Assembly: GCA_964647905.1 (NCBI GenBank)
Contig: CAZYJR010000020.1
Location: 3,389 to 67,388, forward strand
Length of the DNA stretch: 64,000 nt
Direction of reading: 5' to 3'
Source of the DNA: CAZYJR01 sp964647905
Lineage (GTDB): Bacteria > Desulfobacterota > DSM-4660 > Desulfatiglandales > HGW-15
In this document: positions 34,903 through 44,084 of the stretch, piece after piece
Position numbering within the stretch: position 1 is the first letter of the stretch
How the letters are laid out: each line of letters starts with the position of its first letter
Notes under the pieces: generated by a model
Seen by the model: only the letters and a program-made list of their open reading frames with translations
What the model was told of the DNA's origin: nothing
Databases searched by the model: none
Made by a program: the position numbers and the translations under genes

Positions 34903-36198
34903 ATGAGTAAACTTTTGAGCAATGCATCTCCTGAGTTCCGGAAGGCGCTGGAAGTGGGGCGTCCACCCAACGTGGCCCGCCTGTTCCCCAACTCCAAGGC
35001 CTTGATTGTCAGCGGCAAGGTAATAGACAGGGCCATGCTCGCCAAGGGCAAGGCGATTGCAATCGCAGCCAACGGCCGGAACCATTTCATAATAAGGGGG
35101 GCGCTGCTCGCGGCCCAACGGGCCAATGCAGCCCTGATCATCGAAATAGCCAAGTCCGAGGGCGGGGCCAATGCCTACTGCGCCGTCAACCTGTGGAATC
35201 TGGCCCGGCAGGTGGACTCCGTCTGCAATGAAATGGGCGTCACCGTCCCGGTGGCCGTGCATGCGGATCACTACGGGATCAAGGGGGAGGCGGATGCAAA
35301 GACGGCCAGGGTGGAGATCCCCAGCATGTTCGACGCCGGCGTCACATCCATAGCCGTTGATGCATCCCACCTGCCCGAGGCCGACAACCTGCTGGTCAAT
35401 ATAGATCTCCGCCCCTTTATACCCGGCTGGGCGGGCTACGAGACAGAGGTCGGGGAGATCAAAGGCCAGGCTGGGCTGTCCACGGTGGAAGAGGCGCTAT
35501 TCCTCATACAAGGCCTGAACGCCCATGACATATTCCCTGACTGGATAGCCCTTAACAACGGCACCACCCACGGCATCCAGGACGCGGATGCGGGGATACA
35601 GGTGGAGCTTACCGCCCGGATCCACGACGCCCTGGCCCCTTACGGGGTCTCCGGGGCCCAGCACGGGACCTCGGGGAACGATTCGGGGCGCCTGAGGAGG
35701 ATCGCCAAGGAGACCCGGACCACAAAGGCCAACGTGGCCACCGCCCTCCAAATGCTGACCTGGGGGGTGGAGGTCAATGAATACGGAAACGCCATATTGG
35801 ATGAGAACGGAGAGTTCCTGAAGCAGAAGGACAAGGGGGTCACCGAAGAGCTATGGGCCGAGATGGCGGCCTATGCCAAGGAGAGGAAGTGGAAGAGCGG
35901 GGACTACAAAAAACTCAACCTCCCCTTTGAGAACCGCCTGCTGGCCCAGCTGCGTGAGGTCAGGGAGCGCATGACCGAGGCTGTGGCGGAGTTCGTCTAC
36001 GGGCTCATAGTGGATGTCTTCGACAGCAGGGATACCGCGCCCTTGGCCGTGGAGAACATATTGGAGGCCGGGTCGTACGACCCCGGGCCCAAGGCGCGGA
36101 GGATCGAGGACCCGGCCGAGTGGACCGAGGAAAAGATCCGGGAGCGCGGGGCGGCATTGGCGAGGGACCGGGGCCCCGCCGGGGACTTCGACGACTGA
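34903..36198 (+). CDS. Class II fructose-bisphosphate-aldolase-family protein
   Basis: A 431-residue zinc aldolase of the class II FBP/tagatose-bisphosphate family. VAVHADHYGIKGEADAKTA holds the metal-binding His and Asp. VTSIAVDASHLPEADNLLVN is the next strand. WIALNNGTTHGIQDADAGIQ and YGVSGAQHGTSGND form the substrate and metal loop. The C-terminal ~120 residues are longer than in the standard ~330-residue enzyme. It cleaves or forms ketose bisphosphate, in glycolysis or gluconeogenesis. A strong AAGGAGG precedes the ATG, and the stop is immediately followed by the ATG of the next gene. Confidence 0.85.
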   Translation: MSKLLSNASPEFRKALEVGRPPNVARLFPNSKALIVSGKVIDRAMLAKGKAIAIAANGRNHFIIRGALLAAQRANAALIIEIAKSEGGANAYCAVNLWNLARQVDSVCNEMGVTVPVAVHADHYGIKGEADAKTARVEIPSMFDAGVTSIAVDASHLPEADNLLVNIDLRPFIPGWAGYETEVGEIKGQAGLSTVEEALFLIQGLNAHDIFPDWIALNNGTTHGIQDADAGIQVELTARIHDALAPYGVSGAQHGTSGNDSGRLRRIAKETRTTKANVATALQMLTWGVEVNEYGNAILDENGEFLKQKDKGVTEELWAEMAAYAKERKWKSGDYKKLNLPFENRLLAQLREVRERMTEAVAEFVYGLIVDVFDSRDTAPLAVENILEAGSYDPGPKARRIEDPAEWTEEKIRERGAALARDRGPAGDFDD

Positions 36199-37248
36199 AT
36201 GGAGCATCCTTCGGAAATACGGAACGGCAAGATTCACCCTTGGGTGGAGGAGCTCAAGGAGAACGACCTGGTCCGAGGGGACTACCTGGTCAAGTTCAAG
36301 CGACTGGGAATCACCCGCAGGGGAGACCCCTACCTTAGCATGACCCTTGCGGACAGGACCGGCGAAGTGGAGGCGCGGGTCTGGGAAGGGGCCGAAGATG
36401 TCGGCGGGATGTTCGCCGAGGGGGATATAGTCTCGGTCGAGGGAAAGGCAGGGTCCTATCGGAACGAGGTCCAGCTCATACTCAGCCGGGTGGAGAAGTC
36501 CGAGGCGGTCTCGGATCCCTCCATCTTCCTGGAGTCCACGAGGCATGATGTAAAGGGGATGACGGCCGAGCTGAGGGAGCTCCTGGGCACGATGGAGGAT
36601 CCCCACTTGCGGCGTCTCTCAGATCGCTTCCTCTCGGACCCCGAGTTCGCAACGGACTTCAGGCGGGCCCCGGCCGCCAAGAGCTTTCATCACGCCTATC
36701 TCGGCGGACTCTTGGAGCATACATTGAGCGTGTGCAGGCTTTCAGCGGCGGTCTCCGGGCACTACCCGGACCTGGACCGGGATCTGCTGCTTTGCGGTGC
36801 GTTTCTGCACGATATAGGAAAGGTGCGGGAGTACACCTATAGCACGTATATAGACTACACGGACGAAGGGAGGCTGATGGGCCATTTGGTCCTGGGGGCC
36901 GCGATGCTGGAGCAGAGGCTCTCCGGGATCAAGGGGTTCCCCCGGTCCCTGGCCCTGAGGCTCAAACACCTGATCTTGAGCCATCACGGGGAGTTCGATT
37001 TCGGCTCCCCCAAGCGGCCCAAGTTCCTGGAGGCCTTTGCGCTTCACCTGGTGGACGACCTGGACGCCAAGATGAGCGGGCTGGACCGTTTCATGTCCCG
37101 CGACAGGCGTGAAGGGTCATGGACTGAGTTCAACAGGCTCTTTGAGCGGTATTTCCTCAAGGGGCCCATCCAGGACCGGGATCCCGCCTCCCGCGCCTTG
37201 GAGCCCGCTGAAGAGGACAAGAGGCAAGGGAGCCTCTTTTCCACTTGA
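36199..37248 (+). CDS. YhaM-like 3'-5' exoribonuclease (OB fold + HD domain)
   Basis: A 349-residue protein with an N-terminal OB fold (DLVRGDYLVKFKRLGITRRG, VEARVWEGAEDVGGMFAEGD) and a C-terminal HD domain. The HD motif is HHAYLGGLLEHTLSVCR ... LLCGAFLHDIGKVREY ... LILSHHGEFDFGSPKRP, giving the His/Asp metal site. YhaM-type enzymes degrade RNA (and some DNA) from the 3' end and usually need Mn. The ATG directly abuts the aldolase stop codon, so translation is coupled, but the pairing appears incidental to function. Confidence 0.88.
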   Translation: MEHPSEIRNGKIHPWVEELKENDLVRGDYLVKFKRLGITRRGDPYLSMTLADRTGEVEARVWEGAEDVGGMFAEGDIVSVEGKAGSYRNEVQLILSRVEKSEAVSDPSIFLESTRHDVKGMTAELRELLGTMEDPHLRRLSDRFLSDPEFATDFRRAPAAKSFHHAYLGGLLEHTLSVCRLSAAVSGHYPDLDRDLLLCGAFLHDIGKVREYTYSTYIDYTDEGRLMGHLVLGAAMLEQRLSGIKGFPRSLALRLKHLILSHHGEFDFGSPKRPKFLEAFALHLVDDLDAKMSGLDRFMSRDRREGSWTEFNRLFERYFLKGPIQDRDPASRALEPAEEDKRQGSLFST

Positions 37249-37323
37249 TCGTTCAAGGGCGGGGCGCCGCCGGAGGATGCAAGGCTCAAAGAGCGGGACT
37301 GCTCTCGTGGAGGCGGGAAAGGA

Positions 37324-38352
37324 ATGAGCCCATTGGAGGACATCGCTGCGAGCCGGGAGGGCGCCCGGGGGTTGGTGGACGGAAACAACCGCGAAATCAA
37401 CTACCTGCGTGTCTCACTGACCGATCGCTGCAACCTGAGATGCATTTACTGTATGCCGCCCGAAGGGATTCGGCCTCTTCCCCACGGCGAGATCCTGACA
37501 TACGAGGAGATCCTTCACGTGGTGCGCCTGGCCGTCAGCGGGGGCATACGCAAGGTCAGGCTCACAGGCGGCGAGCCGCTGGTCCGCAGGGAGGTCATGG
37601 GCTTCATCCGCCGCTTGGTGGAGCTCCCCGGCCTGGAGCAGGTGACCCTGACCACCAACGGGGTCCTGCTGGCTGAATGCGCGGGGGAGCTCAGGGACCG
37701 CGGTGTGACAGGGGTCAACGTCAGCCTGGACTCACTGCGCCCGGAACGCTTCGCCAAGATCACCAGAAGGGATCTCTTTCATCGCGTTCGGGACGGGCTG
37801 CTGGAGGCGGAGCGGGTGGGGTTCCGCTCCATCAAGATCAATGTGGTGGCCATGCGGGGCATAAACGACGATGAGATACTGGATTTCGCCCGGTTGAGCC
37901 TAGAGAGGCCTTATCACGTCCGGTTCATAGAGTTCATGCCGGTAGGACTGGAAAACGGCTGGAACGACGACAGGTTCATACCAGCAGGCGAGATCCGGGA
38001 GCGGATACAAGAGGTCGGACCGCTCCGCCCCCTGGTTCACAGGCCCCTGGACGGACCCGCGGAGCGGTTCATGCTGGAGGGCGCCCGTGGAGAGCTGGGC
38101 TTCATAGCCGCTCTCTCGCACCATTTCTGCACCTTGTGTAACCGACTCCGCCTGACGCCGGAGGGGCACTTGAGGGGGTGCCTGTTCTCGGACCAGGAGA
38201 TCGATCTGAAAGGCCCCATGCGGGCCGGTACATCGGACGAGGCCCTCATGGAGCGGATCCTGTATGCCGTGGAGAGCAAGCCCGGGTGGCACGGCCGCCT
38301 GGTGAACGCCCCCCGCAAGTGCACGCGGCCCATGTCCTCCATCGGGGGCTAG
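37324..38352 (+). CDS. moaA: MoaA, GTP 3',8-cyclase (radical SAM)
   Basis: A 342-residue radical-SAM enzyme that starts molybdopterin synthesis from GTP. The N-terminal cluster motif is NYLRVSLTDRCNLRCIYCMP (CxxxCxxC). KVRLTGGEPLVRREV is the SAM-binding stretch. GVNVSLDSLRPERFAKITRR and IEFMPVG are also typical. The C-terminal cluster is made by the Cys residues of FCTLCNRLRLTPEGHLRGCL. The family's C-terminal GG appears as SIGG. It lies apart from the moeA/mobB operon. AAAGGA precedes the ATG. Confidence 0.96.
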   Translation: MSPLEDIAASREGARGLVDGNNREINYLRVSLTDRCNLRCIYCMPPEGIRPLPHGEILTYEEILHVVRLAVSGGIRKVRLTGGEPLVRREVMGFIRRLVELPGLEQVTLTTNGVLLAECAGELRDRGVTGVNVSLDSLRPERFAKITRRDLFHRVRDGLLEAERVGFRSIKINVVAMRGINDDEILDFARLSLERPYHVRFIEFMPVGLENGWNDDRFIPAGEIRERIQEVGPLRPLVHRPLDGPAERFMLEGARGELGFIAALSHHFCTLCNRLRLTPEGHLRGCLFSDQEIDLKGPMRAGTSDEALMERILYAVESKPGWHGRLVNAPRKCTRPMSSIGG

Positions 38353-40271
38353 GTCCCGGAGTCCGGCCCTTGCCCACCTCCTCCGCCCAGGATCATCCTC
38401 CTGTCCCCGGACGCCAGCAGCGGGGCCTGAAGCCTTACCGGCTCTCCTATGTCCTTGAAGAGCAGGTCGCCTTCCCCCAGGAGGTTTTCCGCCCCCCTCA
38501 TCCCCAGGAGCATATTGGATTCAATGGGCTTGTTCATCTTGAACGCGGCCCTGGCCGGGATGTTTGCATCCAACGCCCCCTTTACCACTTCCCGGCTGGG
38601 CTGCTGGGTGGCCATGAGCAGGTGTATGCCCGCCGACCTGGCCTTGGCCCCGATCCTGAAAACCAGGGATTCGACCTCGCGCCGCTCGGAACGGCCCCTG
38701 CTCACCAGGTCCGCGTATTCGTCGCAGATGCAGACGATCCTGGGCTCCACCCGCCCGGTGCGGATCATGTACTCCCCCAGGTCATCCGCTCCGCACTCCT
38801 GCAGGAGGCGGTAGCGGCGTTCCATCTCCTCGGCCATGGCGGAGAAGGCGTTTGGGGCCGGCTCCTCGTCGGGAAACACCAGGGCCCGGTCATTGAGGAG
38901 GAACGGGGATTCCGCCATGTCGTTGAAGGCGGTGCGTTTGGGATCGATCAGGACCAGCCTCAGGGTCTCCGGCGTGTTGGTGATAACCAGCCCGGCCAGC
39001 ACCGACCTGAGCCATTCGCTCTTTCCGCTCCCGGTGGTGCCTGCGGCCAGGATATGGCAGTTTTCAGGCTGGGATAGGTCGGCGGAGACCAGGTCTCCCT
39101 CCAAGTCCACCCCCAGGATGATCCTGGAGCAGCCCCGGCTCGATCTCCAGGATTCGAGCTCCGAGCGGATCCGAGCAAAGTCGACCACCTCTCTGTCCGC
39201 TCGCTGGAGATCGGCCACCACCCTGCCGTCCGATATGTGGACCAGCGGCGGTGCGCTGAGCTTCAACCTGTGCTGCACCTCCCTGGCCACCTTCCGGACC
39301 CCCTGGATGGTGACCCCCTTTTCCAGCTTCAGCGGGTAGCGCACAAAGGTGGGCCCTTCCACCGGGGGGCCGTCAATGGAGACCGGCCTGCCGTACTCAC
39401 GGAAGATGGCGGCCAGCCGTTCGCCCTGCTCGTGGTGGGCCGGGGACTGTTCCGGCTCGCTCGAGGACACGGCGGCCGGGGGTTGTTCCTCCGGCGCTGG
39501 TCGAGCCACGCCGCTCCTCGGCCCGGGCGAGACCCCGGCAAGCACGCCGATCAGGGATACCAGCTTCTGCTGGGTCTTTCTCAGCTCGGGACCGGAAAAC
39601 AGGATCTCTTCCATTTCCGGCCTAAAGGCGACCAAGGCGGCTGGGCCCTGGGATTCCGGTCGGTTGGATCTGGTCAGGATGAGATGATACAAAGCTGCCT
39701 GAGCCAGGTCCGCCTCAGGGCAGCCCATGCCCAGCTTGAGCTCCACCAGGCACCAGCCCGGGCGGCCAGGGATCCTGATCACCAGGTCCGCCAGCCCGGT
39801 CAATCGCACGGCATCGCTCCATTGAGGCATACGCAGCCCCAAGCTGAGGCGCTCGTCGGGGAAGAGCTTGATGCGGGCGCCGGGGCCCTTCTCAAAGTGG
39901 TCGCCGGCCTCCCATAGCAGGTCCACCATCCACCGGTTGAGGTTCTTGGCCGCTTCCCAGAGGGCGAGCACCCCGTCCGCAGACCCGTGCAGGCGGGCCT
40001 GCTCCCGTCCCAGGCGGGGGCCTATCAGCCGCTCGTAGATATGAGTCTCCAGGGCCCGGCGCCAGGCCTCCTTGTGAGGGGGTGTATCGCGCACCGCCTC
40101 CTGCCAGGAGCAGGGATGCCGGGGGCTGAAGAGTGAGGAAAAGGACTCGTGGAATATGCTCCCCAGGAGGCGGGCGGCGTGCACGGGGAGACGCTCGCCG
40201 CCCCCCTCCCCGCAGCCTGCACCTTGATAAACGGCCCTTCTGACTTCGCTTACCGAAAGCCTCACCGGCAT
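38349..40271 (-). CDS. FtsK/HerA-type DNA translocase with N-terminal PD-(D/E)XK-like domain
   Basis: A 640-residue protein, third gene of an unrecognised three-gene operon. The N-terminal half (about 100-235) has the pattern of a PD-(D/E)XK nuclease: RLTGLADLVIRI (Asp), GWCLVELKLG (ExK), and AQAALYHLIL (Q-Y helix). The C-terminal half is an FtsK/SpoIIIE-like motor: LAAGTTGSGKSEWLRSVLAG (Walker A, residues ~411-418), LRLVLIDPKRTAFNDM, VCICDEYADL (Walker B, ~513-522) and HLLMATQQPSREVVKGALD. No transmembrane helices are present, unlike FtsK itself. It should pump double-stranded DNA, perhaps coupled to cutting. The stop overlaps convergent moaA. It starts 9 bases after the AAA ATPase gene. Confidence 0.85.
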   Translation of the reverse strand: MPVRLSVSEVRRAVYQGAGCGEGGGERLPVHAARLLGSIFHESFSSLFSPRHPCSWQEAVRDTPPHKEAWRRALETHIYERLIGPRLGREQARLHGSADGVLALWEAAKNLNRWMVDLLWEAGDHFEKGPGARIKLFPDERLSLGLRMPQWSDAVRLTGLADLVIRIPGRPGWCLVELKLGMGCPEADLAQAALYHLILTRSNRPESQGPAALVAFRPEMEEILFSGPELRKTQQKLVSLIGVLAGVSPGPRSGVARPAPEEQPPAAVSSSEPEQSPAHHEQGERLAAIFREYGRPVSIDGPPVEGPTFVRYPLKLEKGVTIQGVRKVAREVQHRLKLSAPPLVHISDGRVVADLQRADREVVDFARIRSELESWRSSRGCSRIILGVDLEGDLVSADLSQPENCHILAAGTTGSGKSEWLRSVLAGLVITNTPETLRLVLIDPKRTAFNDMAESPFLLNDRALVFPDEEPAPNAFSAMAEEMERRYRLLQECGADDLGEYMIRTGRVEPRIVCICDEYADLVSRGRSERREVESLVFRIGAKARSAGIHLLMATQQPSREVVKGALDANIPARAAFKMNKPIESNMLLGMRGAENLLGEGDLLFKDIGEPVRLQAPLLASGDRRMILGGGGGQGPDSGT

Positions 40272-40280
40272 GGGGTTTCC

Positions 40281-42170
40281 CTACTCATCCCAGAGGTAGC
40301 TCTCCGGGACGTATTGAAAGAGAGCGGGCGGCGATCCTTCAAGGTATCCCACCAGCGCGGGGTTTTCGCCGGCCAGGCGCCTGATCGGGTCCTCACCGCA
40401 TTCCAGCTCCCGGGCGGCCTCCTCCAGGGCCAAGATCTTTCGGGTCTCGAGGAGGGAGAGGACTCTCTGCAAAAGGGCCGGATCCCCCCGGTCGCGCTCC
40501 GCTCTCCTTCCCACCACGTTCTCGGCCAAGTCCCTCAGCCTACCCTCCAAGGAGCGCCTGAGCCAACTCAGGACCGTGTCCTGGGATAACGTCGTTCCGC
40601 GGGCCGAGAGGTCTCCCGCCTTGGCGTCGGCCAGGACCGCCCTCAAGGCCTCCAACGCGGCCATGACCTCCTGGTCCGGTTGAATAAGGACCGCCCCCTC
40701 CTGCTGGAGCTCCTCCAGGTATTGACGCGTCTTCTTGGCCTGCTTTCCGATGGTCAACCACGGATGGCGCACCAGGAACAGGGAGTCCAACCCCCCTTGC
40801 TTGATCTGTGATCTCACCCGCTTCAGGCGTCCGGCCAGGCTGTTCATGTTTCGGTGGTTGCACAGGCTGACTCCCACCCGCCGCCCCGGGCCGGCCAGGA
40901 CCATGTCCACGTCCCTGAGATCGTTTGCATCCTCCTCCCTCCAGGCCTCGTCCAATACGTGCACCAGCAAAGGCAGGGCCCCGTGGACCAGGTCGTCGGT
41001 CTCCTCGGGGCTCAGGGTCCGGAGGGCGGATTCCTTCCTCCGCACCCACTCCCCCGCCAGGAAGTCTTCCACCGAGGATTCCACCGGACCGGCGGACCCT
41101 TGCAGGGAGGCCCCTCCAGTCCATGATTCGTATGCCTCGGCGCAGAATTGCAGGACCTCGCGAACGGTCCTCGGCTCGTCCTGCATGTGGGCCCGGAGCT
41201 TGCCCTCCAGCACCCGAAAGAACCGCTCCTGCATGTTCGGGGCGAGCCCGCCCGACTCCAGGCGCACGCGGGCGAGCTCCAGGGCCTGGTCCGGGTCAAG
41301 GGGGTTGAGGCTTGACCTGTACACGGAGAGCCGGTCGTAGTTGGGCTTCATGACCGCCTCCTCCAGGACTTCGAGAAAGTAGGCCTGGACGCACGATACC
41401 ATGAGTACGTTGGTGCATTCGTCATGGAGGTGCTGGGCCACCTGGCCCAAGGCGAAAAGCCCCTCCCTGTCCCTGGGGTACCTCTGAATCGCCTCCACCT
41501 GGTCGAAGCAGAACAGTACAGGGATGGGGGCGAAGAGCCTGAGGAGCTCCTCCACTATCTCGCGGGCCAGGAATTCGGCGTCGCCCGGCTCTTCACCTTC
41601 TTCCTGGACCAGGGCCAGCCTCCTCATGCTGTGCTCGGGCAGGGATCGGCCCATGAGCCAGGCCGCCGCATCGCGCCTGAAGCGGCCTCTCAGGAGGTGC
41701 TCCAGGGCCAGGCAGAGGTTGGGCGAGAGGCGTCTTTCCTCTCCCAGGCGCTCGGTGAGCTCCCTGAGCTCGCCGGCCGAGACCCGCATCCTCCCGGCTA
41801 TACGATGCAAACGGGCCTTTGTCACCCAATCCAGTTGAGGTGTCCCTCCCCTCACCGGGCGGAGGAGGCTCTCCACAAAGCACTTCCTGATGTGCCGCCA
41901 TATGCGGTGGGGGCTGGATTGGAGCCGGATGGACACGAAAAGAGCGGGCCTGCGGCTGCTTCGTATGTGGCTGTAGAGCCTTCCCAGGAGATGGGTCTTG
42001 CCCGTGCCCGCCTCGCCGAACAGGAGCACGGATGAGCTCCGGCGCTCGGATGCCACCCGGTCCAGGACCGCCAGGCAGAGCTCAAAGGCCTTCCTCCCGA
42101 TATCCGGGACGTCCGCGCTGGGCTCGGACCAGGGGTCGGTGGCTATGGCTTGCCGGAACGGGTTTCCCAT
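40281..42170 (-). CDS. AAA/STAND-like ATPase of the winged-helix/ATPase/translocase operon
   Basis: A 629-residue ATPase. Walker A is GEAGTGKT (residues 52-59, in VLLFGEAGTGKTHLLGRLYS). Walker B is IPVLFCFDQVEAIQRY (about residue 240). A sensor-like strand, NVLMVSCVQAYFLEVLEE, follows. The C-terminal ~300 residues include DVDMVLAGPGRRVGVSLCNH, which resembles a nuclease- or receptor-like Rossmann strand set, and a winged-helix-like tail. It overlaps the winged-helix gene upstream by 28 bases and precedes the translocase by 9. The layout suggests a sensing or loading ATPase for the FtsK-type motor. I do not recognise a named family. Confidence 0.8.
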   Translation of the reverse strand: MGNPFRQAIATDPWSEPSADVPDIGRKAFELCLAVLDRVASERRSSSVLLFGEAGTGKTHLLGRLYSHIRSSRRPALFVSIRLQSSPHRIWRHIRKCFVESLLRPVRGGTPQLDWVTKARLHRIAGRMRVSAGELRELTERLGEERRLSPNLCLALEHLLRGRFRRDAAAWLMGRSLPEHSMRRLALVQEEGEEPGDAEFLAREIVEELLRLFAPIPVLFCFDQVEAIQRYPRDREGLFALGQVAQHLHDECTNVLMVSCVQAYFLEVLEEAVMKPNYDRLSVYRSSLNPLDPDQALELARVRLESGGLAPNMQERFFRVLEGKLRAHMQDEPRTVREVLQFCAEAYESWTGGASLQGSAGPVESSVEDFLAGEWVRRKESALRTLSPEETDDLVHGALPLLVHVLDEAWREEDANDLRDVDMVLAGPGRRVGVSLCNHRNMNSLAGRLKRVRSQIKQGGLDSLFLVRHPWLTIGKQAKKTRQYLEELQQEGAVLIQPDQEVMAALEALRAVLADAKAGDLSARGTTLSQDTVLSWLRRSLEGRLRDLAENVVGRRAERDRGDPALLQRVLSLLETRKILALEEAARELECGEDPIRRLAGENPALVGYLEGSPPALFQYVPESYLWDE

Positions 42171-43075
42171 TTGCCGTCCCTGAGTACAATTCCTATGAAA
42201 AATCCGCCTTTGCCGTCTGGTACTGCTGCCGCCCGCTCTGAGTCGTTCATCTGCGCCGGGTCCACATGGCGGTGGAGCCAGACGCGGCCTTGGCGCGCCA
42301 GCTTGAGCACCGCGCGATCAAAGCTCTCTTTGGGCGCTCCCACCGCATCCCTCAGCCTGCGCAGCGATACCATGGCCTCCTGAGCGGCCGCGGGCTCCAT
42401 CTCCAGGGCCTTGCTTATCACATTGTCGCCCAGGTCCTCCTCGGGCGCCTCGGCTTGTATCTCTCCCGCCGGAGCCTCCCGGCTCGGGCCAGCTTTCCCT
42501 GTGAGCTCCCGCACCAGGGCCTCCAGGACCGCCTGATCGGAGACCCCTGCTTCCTCCAGTTTTTTTCGGACCGCCTGATACTCTTTCAAAACCTTTCCCA
42601 GATACGGGGCGGGGTCGGGCGGCAGCGCCGAAAAGCGCCGGGCCTTCTGCCTCGGTGCAAGCGGGTATTGAAACACCTTCTTTTCAGATACAAGCCCGGG
42701 AAGTACCTTCTTCCTCAACGCCTCAGCGGCCGTCTTTGTGCACCCGAAGAGCGATCTCCCCAAGGCCCTGTCCAACTCGGCCAGGGTCAAGGCCTTGTTA
42801 GAGAGGATCCGCGCCGTCTCGGCCCCGGCAACCGCCTCCGGATCCTTCACCCAGAAGCGCTTTCCCCCTCTTGAACCCGGCCACGAAAAAACGCCGGCTG
42901 AAGGGCCTTCTCTTTCCAGCCCTCGGGTCAGGACGGCCGGTTTCACCTTGAACGGGCGTGGCAGTTGCTCTGAGATCCGCTTTGCAGTCAGCGGAGCGGG
43001 GGAGCGTTCCAGGACTTTTCGGGCTACCGACAAGGTGTCGCTGCTGAGCTCATCGGTTTCATGGGATCCTTTCAT
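42143..43075 (-). CDS. Multi-winged-helix protein, first gene of the ATPase/translocase operon
   Basis: A 310-residue protein beginning at the ATG at 43075, after GGGGAGGTGG. It seems to hold two or three winged-helix units: LSVARKVLERSPAPLTAKRI, ALTLAELDRALGRSLFGCTK and SFDRAVLKLARQGRVWLHRH, with a Lys/Glu-rich middle (about 160-220). The final stretch GGFFIGIVLRDGKW is unusual. I do not know the family. As first gene of the operon it could bind DNA, recruit the ATPase and translocase, or repress the operon. The frame reaches 43165, but the extra N-terminus lacks a ribosome-binding site. Confidence 0.75.
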   Translation of the reverse strand: MKGSHETDELSSDTLSVARKVLERSPAPLTAKRISEQLPRPFKVKPAVLTRGLEREGPSAGVFSWPGSRGGKRFWVKDPEAVAGAETARILSNKALTLAELDRALGRSLFGCTKTAAEALRKKVLPGLVSEKKVFQYPLAPRQKARRFSALPPDPAPYLGKVLKEYQAVRKKLEEAGVSDQAVLEALVRELTGKAGPSREAPAGEIQAEAPEEDLGDNVISKALEMEPAAAQEAMVSLRRLRDAVGAPKESFDRAVLKLARQGRVWLHRHVDPAQMNDSERAAAVPDGKGGFFIGIVLRDGKWETRSGKP

Positions 43076-43165
43076 CGCCACCTCCCCGGCGCCTCCGACG
43101 GCCGATTCCCACCCCGGGCCGTGGCGGGGATCATCTTTAAGACAAGTCGAAACATACCACCGCAC

Positions 43166-43785
43166 CTAAAATCCCTGCAAGGCAAAAGCGGGTGGGATAG
43201 CTTTCCCTCCCTGTAACCTTACCGTTGTCCTTGTGCGCCGGGTTGCCATCAACCCGCGTGATGTATGTCCTTGCAAAATTGAGGCTTGCTTTGATCATCC
43301 CTAATGGGTACTATGCTCGCATCTATGCATGCTTTCTTAGGATTTGGATAGCGATTTTGCCGCACTAGCGAGGGAGCTATGCCTCAAGGCGCACCCAAAG
43401 CCCCATTTCTCATGAGAGACGTGGGGCTTTGCGTTATGGAGACAGATGCGCAATGGGGGGCGACGTTCAAGCTGCGGGAGGTCCTATGCGGGAATCTGAA
43501 CGAGTCGGGCTTGAATCTCGAATCCTGCGGTTTTCAAGATTGTAGGGCAAATGTGGAATCCGATGGCCTCCATCGCTACAATTGGAATTACTCACTTCTC
43601 GGTTTTGAGCGTTAAGAACTCAAGACCCAATCCCCCTGTTCGCCGGTATTCTAACTACCATACCGTTGTCATGGCCCGCAAGGAAATCAAGGCCGTGCTG
43701 GCGAACTTGTACGGAGACAAATAGTTGATGGCCTCGTTCGACAGACCAATACCCAGCCTTGGTTTAAGGCCGAAAAGGTGGTAAA
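43166..43785. other. Gene-poor spacer (about 620 bases) with one hairpin
   Basis: No convincing gene lies here. The base composition drops in GC relative to the operon upstream and marks the beginning of the accessory region. A frame at 43379-43615 has no ribosome-binding site and no family look. The only structure I see is the inverted repeat at 43396-43431. Confidence 0.6.
43396..43431. repeat. Perfect 10-bp inverted repeat (hairpin)
   Basis: CAAAGCCCCA (43396-43405) and TGGGGCTTTG (43422-43431) form a perfect stem. The 16-base loop itself contains the palindrome TCTCATGAGA. No T run follows on the plus strand, so it may be an element end or a weak terminator. Confidence 0.6.
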
Positions 43786-44082
43786 ATGCCAGTGAATTAT
43801 AATTTCGAATGGGACCCTATAAAGGCCCGCGAGAACCTAAATAAGCATAATGTGGGCTTTGACGAAGCGGCGACGATATTTAGAGACTCAAAGGCGCTTT
43901 CCATATTTGATCCAGACCACAGCGAAACCGAAGACCGATGGATAACTATGGGTATTTCAGAAAAGGGACGGTTGCTGATTGTCAATCATAGTTTCCTAGA
44001 AGAAAGTCGAGAAGAAGTCAAGATCAGAATTATGTCAAGCCGAAGGGCTACAAAAAGGGAAACAAAAAAATACGGTGACTAA
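43786..44082 (+). CDS. brnT: BrnT-type toxin
   Basis: A 98-residue protein of the BrnT family, RelE-fold ribonuclease toxins. The start NYNFEWDPIKARENLNKHNV and the following GFDEAATIFRDSKALSIFDP are the family hallmark. RWITMGISEKGRLLIVNHSF and IRIMSSRRATKRETKKY complete the fold; the Arg-rich RRATKRE end contains likely catalytic residues. It cleaves RNA and is neutralised by BrnA. The antitoxin gene follows after 2 bases. The DNA is AT-richer than its surroundings, as expected for an acquired toxin-antitoxin pair. Confidence 0.92.
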   Translation: MPVNYNFEWDPIKARENLNKHNVGFDEAATIFRDSKALSIFDPDHSETEDRWITMGISEKGRLLIVNHSFLEESREEVKIRIMSSRRATKRETKKYGD

Positions 44083-44084
44083 AC

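Noticed and set aside
38178..39077. 299-codon plus-strand frame opposite the FtsK-like gene
   Set aside because: Shadow; the minus strand holds the Walker motifs.
43379..43615. 78-codon frame in the spacer before brnT
   Set aside because: No ribosome-binding site, no family resemblance, and it begins beside a strong hairpin.
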